Part shown: in pieces, positions 55,901 through 64,000 of the stretch
Layout: each line of letters opens with the position of its first letter
Position numbering within the stretch: the stretch's first letter is position 1
Assembly: GCA_030180135.1 (NCBI GenBank)
Contig: CM058230.1
Coordinates: 28,294,067 to 28,358,066 of the forward strand
Source of the DNA: Orychophragmus violaceus
Taxonomy: Eukaryota > Streptophyta > Magnoliopsida > Brassicales > Brassicaceae
DNA: 64,000 nt
Direction of reading: 5' to 3'
Program-made: the position numbers and the translations under genes
The notes under the pieces: model-generated
Told to the model about the DNA's origin: nothing
Database searches by the model: none
Seen by the model: only the letters and a program-made list of their open reading frames with translations

Positions 55901-56603
55901 CAGTAACGCCTCTGGCTGGAATCTAAGGCCTGCGAGATCGGATGATGCGGAGAGGCTGCACATTCTGTTAACTGACATTACCCCTCCATCTCTCAGCTCT
56001 GGCCCTGATCAATTCTATTGGGATGCGCCGGGACTGCAATCTTCAGGTATTTTCTCTTCAAAACTCACTTGGGAATACCTTAGGACTAAAGAGAACAAGA
56101 AGATTTGGGTGCAAGCTGTTTGGTTTAAAGGCCATATCCCTAGGCATGCCTTCAACTTTTGGGTAACGAACTTGGATAGACTACTATTGCGTAGTAAACT
56201 GGTGGAATGGGGATTGAATATCGAGGCTGTATGTGTGCTGTGTAATGCAGAAGCAGAGACAAGGGACCATCTGTTTCTTCACTGCCCCTTTTCTACGACT
56301 GTTTGGTCCAAGGTGATGAAGAAGCTTGGCCTCCCAGGCTTTACTTTCGTTGATTGGAACAATTTCATCTCTTGGATGTTATGCTCCAATGTACGCGGAT
56401 TAAATGTTTTGAGGAAGCTGGCTGCCCAAGCTACCATCTATTATCTATGGAGAGAAAGAAATGTCAGGGTCCATTTGGGGAATCCCTCTATCGAGAATGT
56501 TGTGTTCAAAAAGATTGATCGTTGCTTGGGAGACAAACTGTTGGCGGAGCAGGTTCGAAAGCAGTTTCATGGCCTTCTTGGCCGTTGGTTCACATATTCT
56601 TAG
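52950..56603 (+). CDS. LINE ORF2 protein (endonuclease and reverse transcriptase)
   Basis: I choose the Met at 52950, ten bases after the ORF1 stop; an in-frame ATG at 52869 would overlap ORF1 and add 27 non-conserved residues. About 1217 residues. The APE-type endonuclease comes first: CWNVRGFNK, IETKVKSHN, LGDFNQALD and SDHSPSC supply the conserved Asn, Glu, Asp and His. Reverse transcriptase blocks follow: NKTPGPDGF, VIALIPKK, DFRPISLCNVFYKVISRILAKRL, QSAFVKNRL, VLKVDLRKAFDSLNW, GLRQGDPISPYLF and the catalytic HLAFADDLMVF. A zinc-binding reverse-transcriptase domain (CVLCNAEAETRDHLFLHC) lies near the end. No RNase H follows. It nicks target DNA and copies the LINE RNA in place. No internal stop. 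Confidence 0.92.
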   Translation: MEEFFDTFCWNVRGFNKAVRRRNFRRWLKHNKAFFRSLIETKVKSHNISKFMTKTFPEWNYEVNYEHSDRGRILIIWDPRVAVTILAKSAQCVTCLVKTPKDEDEMVFSFVYALNTREDSRELWQEITSMASNPILADKPWAVLGDFNQALDPQDSSSVSTRIPGSMREFRDCLIQAELTDLTFKGHYHTWWNKNEDYPLTRKLDKVIVNDIWKLRFPLSYAHFGDPEFSDHSPSCIHLGNPETPPRRSFMFANYLANNPGFLPLLVEVWNGLHFNGSEMYCFAKKLKALKKPLKKLYKDNYSGLEKRVQQSLEELKSKQAELLTNPTRETAHNEKKAYKLWSELAAAEESFLMQRSRVTWMKEGDLCTAFFFRKIAGRKAKNFIHYLITDDGEKVDTKDGIQNICLTYYSGLLSVEPARLSTEELAGISNLTRNCCSSNLKDFLQAPVMASEIKDVLFNLPKNKTPGPDGFTAEFFQQSWDILGYDFTKAVLEFFSSGKLLTQWNAMVIALIPKKINAERISDFRPISLCNVFYKVISRILAKRLQKAVSELVQNTQSAFVKNRLMVENILLATEFVQGFNQSSITPRGVLKVDLRKAFDSLNWEFVIKALDAAGFPEIFIGWISQCITTPSYSICVNGENCGFFKGRKGLRQGDPISPYLFVLAMELLASSLDRKFSEGLIGYHPKASALQISHLAFADDLMVFYDGKEESIEGIISVLEAFHGISGLVMNRDKTSLFSAGLTSEETNALNELGFNKGSFPMRYLGLPLLHRKLQIRDYSPLLDTLEKKFTGWETKLLSFSGRLQLLISVISSTLNFWMTAFILPSGCIKKIDQMCSRFLWNGDILKATGIKVAWKTLCLPKDEGGLGLRDLRLWNKVLSLKLVWLLFSSSGSLWVAWVKHHHLARSSYWDCEISQQDSWIWKQLISLKPLARKFVSCKISDGRQASFWSDNWTPMGPLINIFGDGGLRHIGVQRHALVYEASNASGWNLRPARSDDAERLHILLTDITPPSLSSGPDQFYWDAPGLQSSGIFSSKLTWEYLRTKENKKIWVQAVWFKGHIPRHAFNFWVTNLDRLLLRSKLVEWGLNIEAVCVLCNAEAETRDHLFLHCPFSTTVWSKVMKKLGLPGFTFVDWNNFISWMLCSNVRGLNVLRKLAAQATIYYLWRERNVRVHLGNPSIENVVFKKIDRCLGDKLLAEQVRKQFHGLLGRWFTYS

Positions 56604-56763
56604 TTCCATTTTGTTGTAGCTAATGATGTAATGGAAATCATCTAACCCTTTTTTACTTTTTTTTGGAGGGTTAGCTGTGACTGAAAACTTTTGTAAATAA
56701 CCTTCCCCTTTTCTGGGATAATATATTTACATTTCATCAAAAAAAAAAAAATACTGCAATCTT

Positions 56764-57011
56764 TACATTATGCATTTGAGCATTTCTATCGTTCAAAGGC
56801 AGTTGTGAGTTGCAAACGACGGTTTAGATGGTTTACACTTGCGTGGGAGGGGGCCGATATTGCGAATATAATATTACGGTTAGAAACAATATATTATTTT
56901 GCAATTTTAAATGCAGATGCCTATGATTTTAATAGTAGATTTTAATTGTATATATGTTTATAGTTTATCATATAATCCTTATGTATGCATAGTAAACAAA
57001 ATGCATCTTAA

Positions 57012-57052
<41 letters not shown>

Positions 57053-58349
57053 GTTTGATTTTCTATAATATATTCCAAAGTTCCAAGTTTTTACTGCCTT
57101 AAATATTTCTATCCAGTGAAAACAAATTTTAACCCAATAATTAGGACAAAAGAAGCATCAAAATAATGAATTTAGGGTTTTCATCAAAATATTTCTACCT
57201 TGCAAATAGTTTTTTATATATCAAACAAAACAAAACTTTGTTTATTTTTGTGATGATATCACTTTATCAAAAAAGGAGAAAGAAACAATAATAAAAGAAA
57301 AAGAAACAAAAAAGCAACGAGTGAGAAACCGAGTAATAATGCGAGGATTGGGGAAGAGTGAGTGGCATTTGGGGGCATCCCACTGATCACTATGGAGACA
57401 CCAATACACACATATCATGCGACACTAAGCCACTATACTCTCTAGTCTCTATTGACTATTGTGTGTCACTCATTGTCGCGGCTCTACATTTCTCCATTTC
57501 TATCTTTCCATCATAGATAGATACACTTATAAGAAATGCAACTTAAAAAAGTGCACAAAATTTCAATTTTTTTATACATCATTATCTGTAATCTAACACT
57601 GAAATTAGATAGAGGATAGGGAACACAAGGAATTTGTATTAAACAAAAAAAAAAAATTGTCAACATAAAATGAGAAAAATAGAAAAGTTATTAAAAACTC
57701 CCTCTATATTTAATATATTGATGTTTTGAGGTTTTCACATATTTTTAAAAACAATAAACATTTTTTGTTGTTTAGTTTTGCTTTGTTTTTGTTTCCCACT
57801 AAATATTTTTTTCCCACTAAATATTTCACCACCCATATCTTTATATATTTAATTATATTTAAACTTTTAAATAAAATTTAATAATTTATTAATTAAAGTC
57901 TAAAACATCAATTTTTTTAAAAAACAATTAAAAGATTAAAAAATCAGTTTTTTCAAATAAGGAGGGATTAATTTTCAAACATTGACTAATTTGTAGAGAT
58001 GAGTATAATATATTTAAGAGAGTAGAAATTTCTCAATTTTAGAGTCGGCATATCAACCATTCAGAAAAGCTAAAAGGAATATAAACGAGAAGAATAAAGT
58101 GCTCGTAATCTTTAACCTTTTTAAAAAATAAAAAATAAATAAAACCAGAAGAAGATCTGCAATAAACCAGAAAACAATTAGGTGCGAAAAGGAAAAAAAA
58201 TATATATCAAAAGAAGGTTTAATGCAATTAATCAATTAATTACTAAAAAATGTTAAGGCGGAGATTATTTTGGCGTGACTAACGGAATGGGACAGAGAAA
58301 AGAGGTCGAGTGGTGGGAGTAGTCGAGCCGTGTAGGACCATGCAACAAA
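56764..58349. other. AT-rich intergenic with (AT)n microsatellite
   Basis: No gene. An (AT)n run lies at about 57015-57049. The segment 57240-57480 has a mixed-base stretch without recognisable coding. Many short A- and T-rich repeats. Confidence 0.6.
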
Positions 58350-58395
58350 CACCCTATTTTACTTTTTTTTTTTGGTCAACCACCCTATTTTACTT
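58350..58395 (-). mobile_element. Micro-retroposon: 7 bases plus poly(A) between 15-bp duplications
   Basis: A perfect 15-bp duplication (CACCCTATTTTACTT, 58350-58364 and 58381-58395) flanks a 16-bp insert that reads GTTGACC plus nine A on the minus strand. Same architecture as 32274-32334. Confidence 0.65.
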
Positions 58396-59239
58396 ACCTT
58401 TTTACTACATATACAGTACACTTTCTATAAATTAATAATATTAGAATCTTGATACTTTATTAATTTAAAAAATAATTTATAAAAACTAATTTACTTAAAA
58501 ACTTAATCTAAAACTAAAAAATCTATTAGTTTTATGGAATATCAATTTATAGAGGTTATTATGTATTACAAATTAAAATATTGTAAAATGCAGACTCCAT
58601 GCTACAATAATTAAATTTATCTAATTAATTCTGTTTTCAAAAGATATTATCCAAGTGTAGTGTTTTTGACTTTTTTATATATCTATATATATATTACTAG
58701 GTGATCAATCCGCACGAATGCTTAGACATTATTTCGTTTGTTAGTTAATTTATGTTTTTTTTTGTTAGTGGCAAAATAATATATCATTATAGTTTTTTTC
58801 TAGTCTCGATATGTATAATATTTAATTCATCGTTTTATATGTACATCAGAATTGTTACATTCGGATGCATAAAATAATAATTATATAAACATATGAAAAT
58901 ATATTATTGTATGTAAATAATAGTTAGAAATAACCATATTGATAACATTTAGGACAACTTAGTACAAAACACATGTAATCAAACAATGAGCATGAATATA
59001 ACATTTTAGCACGTTAACTGCTATGGTAGAATTTTTTTATAAACTTTGCAATTTGAGGAAGAGAACCGTTCATAATCACCTAAACACAATAACCAGCAGA
59101 TGTTGCAATCCAATCACTTATCAACATTTTGTTTTTAAAATCGGTGAATAATCGACACTAAAACAACCGATACAAAACGTAAATAAACATATTCACCCAC
59201 ATCGACCGTTTCGAAAAATAAGCATAGAAAACCGCAAGA
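58396..59239. other. AT-rich intergenic
   Basis: No gene. A short stretch at 58695-58740 (TACTAGGTGATCAATCCGCACGAATGC) recalls Helitron ends, but no hairpin or second end was found. Confidence 0.4.
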
Positions 59240-59769
59240 TGTTGGTACTGGATTTCCCTCTAGGAAATCCGGCCCATTAACAAATAAGACAAATGCCCAT
59301 ATTTATGAGCCCGTTCCAGAATCAAAGACAAAGAGACGAGCCGATTCATTTGGTGGGCCCAAACGAATGACACCTTGACAAGGCCTAAGCGATGCCGAAG
59401 TGAGAGGCGATCGAGCTCGACAAGGGACAATGTGGAGATAGAGCAACTCGGTCTTCGTCAGTTCAACTGATCCACGAGAATCTCGGAGATCGTTATGAAG
59501 GCGAGGCCGAAATATCGGAACAAGAAGATCAAAGTCGAGACTATTTAAAGAAGAAGTGGCGATTCATTCAAGACATTCCAACCCTAACTTAGAACACTTC
59601 GACTAGATAGCTCGATCTTAAATCTTTGTACTCTCTTTTCGACTGTGTTTGTTCTATCTCGACGATCAATCTCAATAAAGTCTTTGATTCATAGGAAACT
59701 ATACCATTTCTATATCCTAAAGTCCAAATCCACGAATACAAATTCTTAGTGTGAATCCCAGATCTCACA
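59240..59769 (+). repeat. 5' LTR of element H
   Basis: 530 bp from TGTTGGTACTGG to GATCTCACA. It contains a TATTTAAAG promoter-like box near 59544 and AATAAAG near 59675, a possible polyadenylation signal. The partner LTR is outside the window. Confidence 0.8.
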
Positions 59770-59771
59770 TT

Positions 59772-59788
59772 TGGCGCCGACTGTGGGG
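59772..59788 (+). promoter_or_regulatory. Primer-binding site of element H
   Basis: TGGCGCCGACTGTGGGG lies two bases after the LTR. This form is typical of plant Ty3/gypsy elements; I do not assign the tRNA. Confidence 0.7.
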
Positions 59789-59843
59789 ACTATCTATAGT
59801 TTTTCCTGTCTTAAGAATCAGATCCTAGATCCGATAGATCGAG

Positions 59844-61531
59844 ATGAATCCCGACCACTCTGGCTCTCCCAGCGCCACACCACCAGTCGACCACCCTCAA
59901 ACGGTTGACAACGTTCCTCAGAACACCACCGGGGTAAGAATCATGGGTCAGACCGACGGCGTGTTGACGAGCTCTGCCTCAGTCTCCACGACTTCGGCAC
60001 CAACCGGCCCAGTCGCTCAAACAGTCGCGACGAGCCAGACTCCGAAAAATGTTTTGTCAGGAACTAATGATCCGAGCAGAAACTGGGTGTGGATGATGAA
60101 TGATTCCATTTCCGCCCCTGCTTCAGGAGGTGGATCTGGAACAACCAGACCTAATTCGCCACTGCCTTCTGCTCCACAGCGACAAGGCCCACATGATCTC
60201 GCTGAAATCCGTTCGATGTTAAGCCTGCTGGTAAACCGAACGAGAAACAACGAGGCAAGTGCACGGGCCCAAGAGATCGCGAACCGCTCTCTGGCCGCGC
60301 AGCTCGATGAACAGAAAATGCGCATTAACGCCCGTCTCGAAGAGCTCGCCAGCCAAAACTAGGGGGTAGGTCAACACATGATCCACGAACCCCCATAAGT
60401 CCTCCACCGTGTACACGCTTGGACTTCTCCCAGGTAGTAACTCCCCCGGGAGCGTCGAGAAATTTAGCCAATACGTCAGGTAGCGGCTTCCGCCCTATAA
60501 TGACGCCTATCACGACTCTGACTCCATTCGGTTCGAATTCAATGGTCACAGACCCAACCGGATCGGGAAACCGACCATTACCCGGGCCACCACCTTTCCC
60601 AAATAGTTCAAATATTCGGCCGAGGCAACTAGGAGGCTCTGCTTTCGCCCGAGCTCGGGACATCCTAACTGATCAAATACGGTACAGTTCCGAACGCCAC
60701 AGGTCGACCAGACGGGATCGTTTCCAGCAATCGATCTTCTCGGCCCCGTTTTCCCTGGACAAACGTCCAATCAAGCACAAGCCCAGTTCGCGCCAACGAC
60801 AAGCGATGAACACGACATGCTTAGACAGTATATTGAACAAGCTAAGGCTCAATTCGTCAGTCTGAGCTCCAAAGTTCACATGGCAACAAGTGCGGCGCCC
60901 GACATCGATCGAGTGATCGTAGAAACGCGACAAACGCCGTTCACAGACCGGATTGACTTTGCACGCATCCGGGAAATAAAGAAAACCAAATTTCCGGAAT
61001 TCTCTGGGAAATCGGACCCGAAAGCCCATATCAGGGCATTCCGACTAGCAATGGCAAGGGTATACCTTACCGATGAGGAAAGAGAGCCGGCCTTCTGCAG
61101 GCTCTTCGCCGAAAACCTATCGGGCTCCGCCCTAGAATGGTTTGCCGGACTAGAAGAAAGGTCAATAGACAACTTCACCCAGTTCATGACGGCTTTCCTC
61201 AAACAATATTCCGTCTTTATCGAAGAAAAGACTACTGAGGCAGCTCTATTTAGCGTCTCCCTGAAACCCGACGAGCCACTTCGCTCGTACATCGACCGAT
61301 TTAAAGAAATAAAATCCAAAATCGCAAACCCGCGAGACGAAGTAGCTATAAAAGCATTGAGACACGGACTATGGTTCTCGACCAAATTCCGCGAGGAAAT
61401 AACGGTCCGCGAACCACAAACACTCGATGACGCCCTTCATCGCGCATCGGCCTTCGCTCGCCTCGAGGACGAAACCACGACCCTCAGAGAAAAGCATCGA
61501 AAAGAAAGAACCCGTCGGGATCGCAGAACTC
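59844..61531 (+). pseudogene. Broken gag of element H
   Basis: Frame 1 (59844-60362, 172 residues, from MNPDHSGSPSATPPVDHP) ends in a coiled-coil-like segment and a stop. The next part (60419-60865) and the capsid-like part (60817 on) are in the other two frames, so at least two frameshifts exist. The third piece carries the Retrotrans_gag signature: FPEFSGKSDPKAHIRAFRLAM, GSALEWFAGLEERSIDNFTQF, FKEIKSKIANPRDEVAIKALRHGLW. It stops being gag at 61531, where the LTR of G begins; the last residues of that frame belong to G. Confidence 0.8.
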
Positions 61532-62752
61532 TGATAGGTCAAGAATTAATCCCTATACTAAACTGCAAGTGTACAGCAATGTCAAAGTAGTATATAGGGT
61601 TATCGAATCCACAGGGACACTTGGTCTCAAGAGAATCAAACTGTAGGGAATGAATACTAGAAATAAGCAATGTGATTGTATTGAAAGCAGTGCAAGAAAG
61701 TAAATCAGTAGCAGAGATTATTGGTTGTGAAAGCAAGTAATTAAAAGCGTCAAACCTAGGGTATTCTCAGGAAATCAGACTAGCAGACAATTCATTCAGC
61801 AAGGATCTAATTAAGCACAGTTCTAGAACTCAAAACACAGATATAGAATTAACCAAATTCCTTTGCGATAATTCTCTAAGTCTAAGTGCAGCAAACCAAA
61901 CTTCCGTTATGCGAGAACTAACAGATTAAACTAGCAATAAGTCCAAGTTTGATATGTTCACAATTATCCTAAACCAAACTTTCGTTTGCGCAAAGTTTAA
62001 TTGCCCAATTTAATTAGTTCAGATTCCTAAACCCCACTTCCGTGACGTATTTAGCAACCTAAGATCTAGATTCTAATTGATCAGGTTAGAACTAGCTTTA
62101 AGCACAATTAAATTGAAGAACAGATATAGTTTGAATCCTTAACTGAAATTGAACAAGTCTAGCAAGTCATGAAATCCTATGTGAGAAACCCTAAGTCTAA
62201 CTAGAAATCTACTCAGACATAGATAATGAAAACATGATCATATGATAAGTAAATTGCATAAAAGAATAAGAGTAAAAGGGGTTCGAAATCTTCTCCAAAT
62301 ACAGATGATGAATCAGGTTCAGATCAGCCCCAAAAGCTCTAAAAATCCTCTGCTCTTAATTATGAAAGTCTATGGTAAAAAGTATAAAAGCCTCTTTAAT
62401 AAAAACTCTAAAAACTCTATTATATAGGCATAATCTCGGCCAGGGGCTTCTTTGTAAATATCAGGAACTTCTGGATCAAAGTGCAATATCTTGATTCTTC
62501 TAAACCGCCGAGTTTTTGGCCCATCTCGCTGGTGCAACGATCGTTGCTAGAGTGCAACGATCGACACCTTTCTCTGTTTCGGACAGTGAACTCTATCTCT
62601 CGGCCAATCACTCCAAAAATCTCCAAAATGCTCCATAATCTCCAATTTAGCTCCCAACCTGATTATACCTGTAAAAGACTCTAAACAAAGACAAAAGACA
62701 CTAAAACACATCTATATCATGGCCTAAAACTAGTAAAAACCATGATATATCA
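61532..62752 (-). repeat. 3' LTR of element G
   Basis: 1221 bp with TGATA/TATCA ends. It contains the pair CAACGATCGTTG and CAACGATCGACAC at 62535-62570. The complement of the polypurine tract (ACTCCCCCACACTT) follows at 62753. Confidence 0.88.
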
Positions 62753-63692
62753 ACTCCCCCACACTTAGCCTTTGCTTGCCCTCAAGCAAAACATAGAACT
62801 AAAACATGGTGAAGAGGTTTGAAAACTCTTCAGAAACTCATTTCATCTTAGAAGCTACAATACTCAGATTCCCCTTAGTAAACCACTGAAAGAATCAATC
62901 ACAGGATATCAAGACCAACATGTACTTCCCCCACACTTAGCAACTGTCCTAGGTAAACTCCACAATCACATTCAAGCATTCAAATTCTCCCTACTGACTT
63001 CTGCAAGTATTTAAGTGCGGTCTCACCTAAGGAGTATCGATCTAAAGGCACATGGATTCTTACCTAGCCAGCTCTAGACCACCATACTATCTTTCTCTAG
63101 TCCCTTTCTTCTCTTTCCCTTCTTTAACAACTGATTTTTCCCCACTGGGTATCATTTTTTTTTTTTATCAGTGTTCTTCCCGTTATGGGGTGTACTTTGG
63201 ACACATTCCATGGATCACATGAGAGAAAATAGTGTTTGCTACTATTCCCATGACCACTTCGGAGTTACTAACTCATCCTCAGTTTATTATTATTATTTTT
63301 TTTTTACTTTATAGAAGGGGAGAAGGGAACTAAATAGGACAGGTTGACAGGCTGTGTCAGAACTAACAGGGAATCCGACATAAAGTATACCAAGCCCTTA
63401 GGTGAGAAAATCTAAGTCAGTATTAGGGGTGAAGTCAGTAAAAGATCCTCTGATACCTGAAGTGATGTGGGTGTTCCCAGTAGGTTGATCTGTGATGGAG
63501 TTTTCTAATAGTCAGAGATAGATCCTGCAACTTCATCCCAATGGTTACTTAAGTTCCTGCAAGTTTTGTAAATCTCCTCCGAAAATCATAGTTTCTTACT
63601 TAAACAATTTTGACTCAATAAAACAAAAATTTTGAAAAACAGACTGACTCTTAAGAAAACAGAAAGATAAACGTCAGTAGCACCTAAAAACT
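62753..63692 (-). other. Short interior of element G
   Basis: Non-coding, similar by eye to 8798-9710 of element E (shared TAGACCACCATACTATCTTTCTC, TTTCCCCACTGGGTATCATTTT, GGTTGACAGGCTGTGTCAGAAC). It ends at a degenerate junction CACCTAAAAACT before the second LTR. Confidence 0.8.
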
Positions 63693-64000
63693 TGATAGGT
63701 CAAGAATTAATCCCTATACTAAACTGCAAGTGCACAGCAATGTCAAAGTAGTATATAGGGTTATCGAATCCACAGGGACACTTGGTCTCAAGAGAATCAA
63801 ACTGTAGGGAATGATACTAGAAATAAGCAATGTGATTGTATTGAAAGCAGTGCAAGAAAGTAAATCAGTAGCAGAGATTATTGGTTGTGAAAGCAAGTAA
63901 TTAAAAGCGTCAAACCTAGGGTATTCTCAGGAAATCAGACTAGCAGACAGTTCATTCAGCAAGGATCTAATTAAGCACAGTTCTAGAACTCAAAACACAG
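63693..64000 (-). repeat. 5' LTR of element G (partial)
   Basis: The first 308 bp of a second LTR copy in the window, matching 61532 onward with about three differences. Confidence 0.88.

Larger units (their letters stand above)
51260..56750 (+). mobile_element. Full-length LINE retrotransposon with intact ORFs
   Basis: About 5.49 kb, ending in 13 A, flanked by a 14-bp duplication AATACTGCAATCTT (51246-51259 and 56750-56763). It has a 140-bp 5' leader (GAGAGAGA-rich), ORF1, ORF2 ten bases later, and a short 3' untranslated region. ORF2 has endonuclease, reverse transcriptase and a C-terminal zinc motif but no RNase H. Both frames are open, so the element may be capable of transposition. Confidence 0.93.
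59240..61531 (+). mobile_element. Ty3/gypsy element H, 5' part, interrupted by element G
   Basis: A 530-bp LTR, a primer-binding-site-like sequence and a broken gag, cut at 61531 by element G. The pol region, if present, lies right of the window. It is a different family from the Athila-like elements: the LTR is shorter and gag is of the Retrotrans_gag type. Confidence 0.8.
61532..64000 (-). mobile_element. Internally deleted Athila-like element G (runs off window)
   Basis: A minus-strand element inserted in gag of H; the putative target duplication is AACTC at 61527-61531, with the right copy outside the window. The complete LTR is 61532-62752. A second LTR begins at 63693 and continues past the end. 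The interior is only 940 bp: 3' non-coding sequence of the Athila-like type (like 8798-9700 of E), with no gag. The expected tRNA-Asp primer-binding site is reduced to GCACCTAAAAACT. The first ~308 bp of the two LTRs differ at about three positions. Confidence 0.85.

Noticed and set aside
58690..58980. Helitron fragment
   Set aside because: Only a short similarity to remembered Helitron ends; no TC start, CTRR end or 3' hairpin could be shown.

Overview
The window is plant nuclear DNA, almost certainly Brassicaceae: it has split genes with plant-type introns, CCCTAAA-type interstitial telomeric repeats, Athila-like and Copia LTR retrotransposons, L1-type LINEs and small MITEs. Three host genes are recognisable: an NSL1-like MACPF gene (six exons, + strand, 27935-30130), a small NFD6-like gene (minus, 30780-32083) and an E6-like secreted protein gene (minus, 47401-48255). 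From memory, this matches the Arabidopsis thaliana chromosome 1 neighbourhood around At1g28380-At1g28400, expanded here by transposons. The species cannot be fixed from the sequence alone.

Region 1 (1-26350) is a nested retrotransposon stack. An old Athila-like element (C) has been split by three later insertions: another Athila-like element (D, 3' end only, 1-1408), a Copia element (2178-15035, target-site duplication GAAAC) and an Athila-like element (B, 15371-25159, duplication TTTAT). The Copia element carries a pol-less Athila-like element E (7640-12746, duplication CTTCA) inside its reverse transcriptase/RNase H reading frame. Element B carries a 3520-bp TG...CA block F (15789-19308, duplication GGCTG) inside its 5' LTR. 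The reading frame of the Copia polyprotein is open on both sides of E. The Copia LTR pair and the E LTR pair each differ only by a 2-bp length change as far as I can see, so both insertions are young.

Region 2 (26351-32433) is the genic island: a telomere-like tandem repeat of 141-bp period, then the NSL1-like gene convergent with the NFD6-like gene. Region 3 (32434-45997) holds a decayed LINE on the minus strand, two PIF/Harbinger-like MITE-type elements, a LINE relic between ~350-bp direct repeats, a multi-palindromic foldback-like element and an 826-bp poly(A) retroposon with a 16-bp duplication. Region 4 (45998-51259) holds the E6-like gene, a 178-bp MITE and a GC-rich retroposon-like block. 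Region 5 (51260-56750) is a full-length LINE with two open reading frames and matching target-site duplications. Region 6 (56751-64000) is AT-rich intergenic DNA, then a Ty3/gypsy element (LTR plus broken gag) interrupted by another pol-less Athila-like element (G) that runs off the window.

The most unusual signal is a short palindromic module, typically GTCGATCGAC or GTCGACCGACAC, that usually occurs as pairs about 20-25 bp apart. It recurs in the LTRs, leaders and coding parts of every Athila-like element here, and also in the LTR and leader of the unrelated Copia element.
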